A DNA stretch of 64,000 bases. Origin: Mucilaginibacter sp. Its GTDB lineage: Bacteria; Bacteroidota; Bacteroidia; Sphingobacteriales; Sphingobacteriaceae. The number at the start of each line of letters is the position of its first letter. Position 1 is the first letter of the stretch. Positions 59,061-64,000 of this stretch are shown in pieces. The stretch spans positions 18,703 through 82,702 of the forward strand of contig NZ_JANYGH010000061.1 in assembly GCF_025362475.1 (NCBI RefSeq), written 5' to 3'. Position numbers and translations under genes: made by a program. Under the pieces are notes generated by a model. It was not told the origin of the DNA and ran no database searches. It saw nothing but the letters and a program-made list of their open reading frames with translations.

Positions 59061-59711
59061 TTAATGGTCCCAAAAAGGCCGGTCTTCATAATTACTTAAA
59101 AACATAATGTCGCGCTGGTTCTTATATGCGTTTACAACATCCATTCCGGTTGTGGTTACTATTCCACTTATCAGGCAGGCAAATAACTCATCTGCTGGTT
59201 TCCTTTTAAGATGAGTAGGGGGAAATGCCGCGGGATTTGATATGATGGCTAAGCTTTCGAGAAAAAACCTCGTTATTATATCAATATCAAAATCCTTGCG
59301 ATACAAACCTGTTTTTACGCCACGTTCTATATTTGCTTTAACGGTTTGATGAATGAACTGGGTTTTGTGTCCTTTAAATTTTTCATAGGCCAATTCATGA
59401 TTTTTTTCGAGGTCGTAAACGATTGCCGGATTTAAAATATTGTAAAGCTCCATTGCGTATACCAGCAAGAAATACAACTCAATAATGGCGTCATCACTTT
59501 TTTCAACAAGAATTTTACAGCGAAAGATGTTTTCATCTATTGCCGTATCTACAAATGTCTCTACCAATGAATCTTTATTGGAGTAAAATTGATAAATTGT
59601 TTTTTTACTGATCCTTAGATCAGATGCAATATCATCCATACTAATGCTACGAATGCCGTAACGGCTAAAAGGAGTATGCACTTTGTCGGCTATTTTTTTT
59701 GGGATGTCCAT
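59061..59711 (-). CDS. TetR-family transcriptional regulator
   Basis: A 216-residue regulator. The N-terminal helix-turn-helix domain reads KVHTPFSRYGIRSISMDDIASDLRISKKTIYQFYSNKDSLVETF, the usual TetR pattern. The helical C-terminal domain (about 60-200) would bind an unknown ligand. It lies upstream of the START-domain gene on the same strand. Its first residues are MDIPKKIADKVH. The efflux genes further right are on the same strand but about 540 bases apart, so whether it controls them is open. Confidence 0.92.
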   Translation of the reverse strand: MDIPKKIADKVHTPFSRYGIRSISMDDIASDLRISKKTIYQFYSNKDSLVETFVDTAIDENIFRCKILVEKSDDAIIELYFLLVYAMELYNILNPAIVYDLEKNHELAYEKFKGHKTQFIHQTVKANIERGVKTGLYRKDFDIDIITRFFLESLAIISNPAAFPPTHLKRKPADELFACLISGIVTTTGMDVVNAYKNQRDIMFLSNYEDRPFWDH

Positions 59712-60253
59712 TGGTTGGAAATGTTGGCTTTAATAAAAAACTGAATTAACATGGTTGAAAGCTGGCATAACATCATTTGACTTTAACATTCATATCATCG
59801 ATAACACTTTTGGATTAATCTCCTGGTTATACCACTTAAAATGCGCCTGGCTTGCAAAAGGAAACATAGATTGTTAATGTGAGATAACCTTTCCCTGACC
59901 ACGGCTTACAGCAGTTATGAAGCTATTCGAGCGCTGTAATCAATTATTTAATGCTATCTGAGAAATATAAACAACAGGTTCGAAGCCAGACGATATAAAA
60001 ATATGCGGTTGATCCGGATTGATTTTACTTTCGATATCAAGCTGCTCATTATTGTACCTTCCAGATCTCCTTTATTTTCACCTACCGAAAAGTAGATGAT
60101 AATGATTACGCAGATGAACATAATGCTATGTGTAAATTCAAATATTGTTTTCATGATTTTTTTGTTTAACCTGTCTATATCGCTGTAAAAAAAGATTTAA
60201 CATTTCTTAAAGAAAGCGACCAAGCTGAAAGATTCAGTTAAATGTAATTTCAT
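59712..60253. other. Intergenic region between the NADH dehydrogenase and TetR genes
   Basis: A 542-base AT-rich gap. One minus-strand frame (59954-60154, 66 codons) begins KTIFEFTHSIMFICVIIIIYFSV with a single membrane-like segment, then becomes basic and unconvincing. It could be a small membrane peptide or the remains of a gene, and I give it low weight. No terminator was seen after the NADH dehydrogenase gene. Confidence 0.35.
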
Positions 60254-61501
60254 TCACTTTTTGGGTCGGATGATTAATCTTAAGGTGGGGTCATTTGTTA
60301 TCAAACTCCAGAACCAATTGCAGGCCAGTTTAGCTTTGTTGCCGAACCCCACAATTGGGATGATATGAACAAATAACCAAACAAACCAGGCTGGCAATCC
60401 TTTAAAAAAGGTCTTCGGTAAATCAACTACAGCCTTGTATTTCGAGATAATAGCCATACTTCCTTTGTTTTTATATTTGAATGCTTTTAATGCCTGCCCG
60501 GATTGTAATAGCTTAAGATTTAAAGCGAGATGAATCCCTTGCTGAATAGCAACCTGTGCAAGTTGCGGGTGCCCGTTCGGATAATCCACATCTGTTGTTT
60601 GAAGGCATTGATCTCCGATTGCGAAAATATTTTGTGTGCCCTTTACCTTGTTGAATTCATCAACTATAATTCGCTTGCCCCGGCCCGTAGATGTGTCAGG
60701 AAGCCCGGGCGCTTGTCGCGCGATAACGCCAGATGTCCAAACCAACGTTGCGGCGGAGATGCATTCTCCTGTGGAAAGGCAAATATCTCCATCAATATAG
60801 TCCTTGACAGCGGTATTTAATTTTATCTGCACACCTAATTTATTTAATACCTTATAAGCCTCTGCCTGCGATTTTGCGCTCATCGGACCGAGCAAGGCAT
60901 TTCCTGAACTAATTAAATAAATATTGGCGTTGGTGTTTTTAAGCTCAGGGTAATCTTTATTAACAAGTGAATGAATCATTTCTGCCAACATGCCGGAAAC
61001 TTCCACACCTGTTGGCCCACCTCCGGAAATAACAATATTCTGCAGTTTTACCTTATCGACCGGGTCATTTGTTCTCACAGCTTTCTCGGCATTCAACAAT
61101 AAATGGTTACGAAGATGAATTGCATCATCAATGGTCTTCATGGGCAAGGCATGCCTTTTTATATTCTCCAAACCAAAATAATTGGTCTCAGTTCCCATTG
61201 CAAGTATTAAACAGTCATAATATAAATCGCCATCCGACGTCTCAATTCTGTTGCTTGATGCTACAATGTTTTTCAATTCACCGAGGTGAAAACGAAGGTT
61301 TTCTTTGTATTGGAACATTCTCCTAAACGGGTAACTTATATTTGATGCTTCGATAAAAGCCGTAGACACCTGGTAAAGCAGCGGTGGAAAAAGGTGATAA
61401 TTATTCTTATCGACAAGCGTAATATCAATTAATTGGTTTCCGGCAAGTTGATTTGCGAGATTGAGACCCGCAAATCCTCCTCCAATGATTATTATTTTCA
61501 T
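60254..61501 (-). CDS. NAD(P)/FAD-dependent oxidoreductase, type II NADH dehydrogenase
   Basis: A 415-residue peripheral membrane flavoprotein. The FAD motif is IIIGGGFAGLNLANQL and the family motif NNYHLFPPLLYQVSTAFIEASNISYPFR follows. The NAD motif is VISGGGPTGVEVSGMLAEM and the second FAD contact is IFAIGDQCLQTTD near residue 295. The C-terminal part holds a hydrophobic amphipathic stretch (GLPAWFVWLFVHIIPIVGFGNKAKLACNWFWSLIT) typical of NDH-2, which attaches it to the membrane. It oxidises NADH and reduces quinone without pumping protons. It is 71 bases downstream of a TolC-like gene on the same strand. Confidence 0.9.
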   Translation of the reverse strand: MKIIIIGGGFAGLNLANQLAGNQLIDITLVDKNNYHLFPPLLYQVSTAFIEASNISYPFRRMFQYKENLRFHLGELKNIVASSNRIETSDGDLYYDCLILAMGTETNYFGLENIKRHALPMKTIDDAIHLRNHLLLNAEKAVRTNDPVDKVKLQNIVISGGGPTGVEVSGMLAEMIHSLVNKDYPELKNTNANIYLISSGNALLGPMSAKSQAEAYKVLNKLGVQIKLNTAVKDYIDGDICLSTGECISAATLVWTSGVIARQAPGLPDTSTGRGKRIIVDEFNKVKGTQNIFAIGDQCLQTTDVDYPNGHPQLAQVAIQQGIHLALNLKLLQSGQALKAFKYKNKGSMAIISKYKAVVDLPKTFFKGLPAWFVWLFVHIIPIVGFGNKAKLACNWFWSLITNDPTLRLIIRPKK

Positions 61502-61572
61502 ATGATTTTCTTTTTTAAAACTCCTTTAGCGGAGCGTTTTCTATCTTTAGGATGATACTTTTTTATTTCGAC

Positions 61573-62904
61573 CTATTGGCCTGTCAGGATTTGCAGATCA
61601 GAAACTGCCATCAAATAAGACAACTGTGCGGCATACCTATCAGCCTCGGATTTTGCCAGGAAAGACTTTGTATTGAGTAAATCAGTTTTTACATTAAGAC
61701 CGGCAACCTGCTTGTTTTCTTGTATTTTTAGTTCCTCCTTTTGGTAGGAAACCACCTTTTGCGCCACTGTGATCAGCGCCAGTGACTGATTAATTTTCCT
61801 GTAAGCCTTTTCGATATCATTATTTACCTGCTGTTGGGTATTAAGAATACTTTCTTCAGATTGCTTTAGCCGAAATTGTCTCTGTTTTACTATCTTTTTG
61901 TTTGAAAAAATATCCTGCAGGTTCCACTTCAGATTCACCCCAATATATGGGTTACTGGAAGGTACTATAGCACTTCCGAATACATAAGAATAGCCGCCAA
62001 CCAAACCGATATCCGGTATATTACTTTGCCTGGCTGCTTTTATTCCCAATAAAGCTTTCGATTTGTTCAGGTTAGCTATTTGCAGGTCGGCGTTTGAATT
62101 AGATGCTACATTCTTATACTCCTCCAAACCATTTACCTGTTGAACAGCCGGCTCAATTTCTGCAAGTTTCAATGAACCCGCATTTACACCGGTTACGTTA
62201 ATCAGATCACCTATATAATCCTGAATCTGTATGTTTATCTTTAAGACGTTTTGTTCTTCGTCGGCGATATTAGCCTGCAATCCTGCTTTATCTGCATGGA
62301 TTGTTTTACCGGCTAATAGAGCATTTTCAACATCTGTATATTTTGACTTAGCTAAGGCCAGCTTTGCCTCCGCTTCATCCAGTTGTTTTTGTAAAATCAA
62401 CGTTCCGTAATAAAGCTTTACTATGGCCTGCTTTATTTGCAACGACGTTTTGAATTTTTCCTTTTCGGTTAATATCTCGTCCGTCTTGTCTGCTTTTAGT
62501 AACGTGCTGATTTTGGCCTGCTGGGTGATAGGCTGATAAACCGATAATCCGGCGCCATAATTTTCGTGTTTACCTACATTAAAACTTCGGTCAGTGTTAG
62601 GAAACGACGCACTATTTGTTTCCCCAAGCGTGCCTTTAGGAATCGTGATTTCTCCCAAATTGAAAACGTGTTGATAGTTACCATTCAGGGTAGGTGTAGG
62701 GTACCTCTTGATTTCATCTTCTTTAGTTTTCTCCTGCTTTTCTTTAATTTCCCACTGTTTTATTGCTAATACGTGGTTATTCTTTAATGCAGAATCTTGT
62801 AATTGTTGCAATGAATATGATTCCACGTTTTGTGCGTGCAACAAGCTGCTGCGGCATAAAAAAGTAATGGATAGCAGTAAAAGACATTTTATGTATTTTT
62901 TCAT
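61573..62904 (-). CDS. TolC-family outer-membrane efflux protein
   Basis: A 443-residue outer-membrane channel subunit. A signal peptide (CLLLLSITFLCRSSLLHAQ) is followed by two structural repeats of the outer-membrane efflux protein family: YSLQQLQDSALKNNHVLAIKQWEIKEKQEKTKEDEIKRYPTPTLNGNYQHVF and ASNSNADLQIANLNKSKALLGIKAARQSNIPDIGLVGGYSYVF. Long alpha-helical hairpins rich in Lys and Gln lie in between. It is 23 bases after the RND pump gene, so it forms the exit duct of that pump. Confidence 0.92.
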   Translation of the reverse strand: MKKYIKCLLLLSITFLCRSSLLHAQNVESYSLQQLQDSALKNNHVLAIKQWEIKEKQEKTKEDEIKRYPTPTLNGNYQHVFNLGEITIPKGTLGETNSASFPNTDRSFNVGKHENYGAGLSVYQPITQQAKISTLLKADKTDEILTEKEKFKTSLQIKQAIVKLYYGTLILQKQLDEAEAKLALAKSKYTDVENALLAGKTIHADKAGLQANIADEEQNVLKINIQIQDYIGDLINVTGVNAGSLKLAEIEPAVQQVNGLEEYKNVASNSNADLQIANLNKSKALLGIKAARQSNIPDIGLVGGYSYVFGSAIVPSSNPYIGVNLKWNLQDIFSNKKIVKQRQFRLKQSEESILNTQQQVNNDIEKAYRKINQSLALITVAQKVVSYQKEELKIQENKQVAGLNVKTDLLNTKSFLAKSEADRYAAQLSYLMAVSDLQILTGQ

Positions 62905-62927
62905 TTTACGGTGGCTTTAAATTTTTT

Positions 62928-64000
62928 TTAATTGATTGGTTTTGGCTTTATCCAGGAAATGTATAGTACAGGAACAGAGATTAATGCCATAACCATGCTC
63001 CATATCACGCCAAATGCCAGTACACTTGCAAGAGGCGCCCACATGGCGGATCCTGATATGATCATGGGTAATACACCAATTGCTGCTGCCATAGCAGTAA
63101 GGAAGATGGGCCTTAAGCGCCTTTTTCCTGATTCTATAGCCGCCGCTTTTAAATCAAGTCCGTGCTTCATCAGTTCATGGGTATGGTCAACCAGGATGAT
63201 TGCATTACGTACTACAATTCCCGAAAGCGCTATCAAACCAATAAAGGATGTGAAACTGAAGTAGTTTCCGGTAAGATAGAGGCCCATGATGGCGCCAAAC
63301 AAACTTAGCGGTATTGTAAGCATCACTATTGCCGCCTCTTTGAGATCGCGAAATTGGAAAAGAAGAATAAAAAATATCAGCACAAGGCTCACAAGCAATG
63401 CGGTAATTAATTGACCTAATGCTTCTTTTTTGTTAAAATCTTCGCCGCCATAATCAATGCGATAGCCGTTGGGCAGTTGTAGTTTAGCTATCTCAGGCTG
63501 TATAGCCGCTAATAATTCCGACGGAAGAACATCCTGTGTTGTTTCGCTTTGCACGGTGAGCGTCCTCACACCGTTGCGGTGCATAATGCGGCCGGTCTGC
63601 CAGCGAGGTGTCAAATCAGCTATTTGCCTTAGCGGAACATTAGCGCCGGTAACAGGGGATCTCAAATAAATATTCTGAAGATCATTAGTGGTCTGCCTGT
63701 TTTTTTTATCTAATCTAAATATAATATTTACCGGATTATTGCCTTCATACATTGTAGAAATAGCGGCACCGCTAAATCCGGTGTACACCGATTGAGAGAT
63801 ACCGGTAGTAGTATAGCCCAGGCGGCTGGCTTCTTCTTTTAATTTTATTCCTATTCCATAATAATCTTCTGCAAAGTCGCTTCTCACAAAACGACTGCTT
63901 TTTGCTTTTTTAATAATATCACTTACCTGGGTTGCAATAGATTTCAGATGATCAATATCTTCCCCTATAATTCTAACCTCTACCGGTGCTTTGAGCGATG
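62928..64000 (-). CDS. RND efflux pump inner-membrane subunit, C-terminal part (runs off the right edge)
   Basis: At least 357 residues of an AcrB/CusA-type proton-driven transporter; the frame is open to the window edge. The visible part contains a periplasmic porter segment (SLKAPVEVRIIGEDIDHLKSIATQVSDII...TVQSETTQDVLPSELLAAIQPEIAKLQLPNGYRIDYGGED) and the membrane helices ALLVSLVLIFFILLFQF, AIVMLTIPLSLFGAIMGLYL, FTSFIGLIALSGIVVRNAIILVDHTHE (the conserved helix with 'GIVVxNAIxLvD'), RRLRPIFLTAMAAAIGVLPMI and LAFGVIWSMVMALISVPVLYI. It precedes the TolC-like gene. The membrane fusion protein is not in this window. Drug/hydrophobe versus heavy-metal type cannot be decided from this part. Confidence 0.93.
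   Translation of the reverse strand, partial: SLKAPVEVRIIGEDIDHLKSIATQVSDIIKKAKSSRFVRSDFAEDYYGIGIKLKEEASRLGYTTTGISQSVYTGFSGAAISTMYEGNNPVNIIFRLDKKNRQTTNDLQNIYLRSPVTGANVPLRQIADLTPRWQTGRIMHRNGVRTLTVQSETTQDVLPSELLAAIQPEIAKLQLPNGYRIDYGGEDFNKKEALGQLITALLVSLVLIFFILLFQFRDLKEAAIVMLTIPLSLFGAIMGLYLTGNYFSFTSFIGLIALSGIVVRNAIILVDHTHELMKHGLDLKAAAIESGKRRLRPIFLTAMAAAIGVLPMIISGSAMWAPLASVLAFGVIWSMVMALISVPVLYISWIKPKPIN

Noticed and set aside
59954..60154. 66-codon minus-strand frame with a membrane-like start
   Set aside because: AT-rich DNA easily yields such hydrophobic frames; no promoter box or family match. Kept only as a note in the intergenic entry.
1..64000. CRISPR arrays, tRNA or rRNA genes, transposases, phage genes
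   Set aside because: None could be recognised on either strand by reading; a dedicated search would be needed to exclude small RNA genes.

Overview
The window looks like a piece of the chromosome of a soil- or plant-associated member of the Bacteroidota, most likely Sphingobacteriaceae (Mucilaginibacter/Pedobacter-like). The grounds are two SusC/SusD pairs, an ECF sigma/FecR/STN signalling set, DUF6377 (SusR-type) and AraC regulators, lipoprotein signals, moderate GC, and Bacteroidota-type -7 promoter boxes (TAnnTTTG). This taxonomic call rests on gene content and is an inference. I saw no tRNA, rRNA, CRISPR array, insertion sequence or phage gene.

Left part (1-17.9 kb): the end of a sialate-processing operon (O-acetylesterase, N-acylglucosamine 2-epimerase, GH33 sialidase); a periplasmic oxidation block (2Fe-2S subunit, molybdopterin subunit, dihaem cytochrome c, then a PQQ-type sugar dehydrogenase); and a leftward polysaccharide locus made of sigma factor, FecR, STN-bearing SusC, SusD, a methyltransferase and a GH29 fucosidase. 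Sialidase and fucosidase together point to capped, glycoprotein-like or complex glycans.

Middle (18-33.4 kb): a secreted SAM hydrolase paired with a TonB-dependent receptor; a 5-oxoprolinase operon (pxpB carrying a frameshift, pxpC, pxpA) with an NRAMP-like transporter lacking the metal motif and a secreted M1 aminopeptidase; and two divergent sensor histidine kinases separated by the decayed remains of a response-regulator receiver domain.

Starch locus (33.8-45.7 kb): a SusR-type membrane regulator, SusC, SusD, a SusE/F-like binding lipoprotein, a GH31 alpha-glucosidase and a GH13 alpha-amylase lipoprotein. Hairpins between the binding genes and the enzymes may set different expression levels.

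Right part (45.7-64 kb): cyanase with a beta-carbonic anhydrase that lacks a normal start codon, followed by an AraC regulator; a sigma/anti-sigma operon with two uncharacterised envelope proteins and a large outer-membrane receptor; an AraC regulator divergent from an SDR, a CMD-family protein and a second molybdopterin subunit without its iron-sulfur partner; a TetR/START pair; and the start of an efflux region (type II NADH dehydrogenase, TolC-like, RND pump running off the right edge).

A recurrent theme is gene decay. Six recognisable fragments lie in intergenic DNA: D-2-hydroxyacid dehydrogenase, a glycoside hydrolase, a response regulator, a NodU-type carbamoyltransferase, an AraC regulator and DUF4142. 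In addition pxpB is frameshifted and the carbonic anhydrase has lost its ATG.
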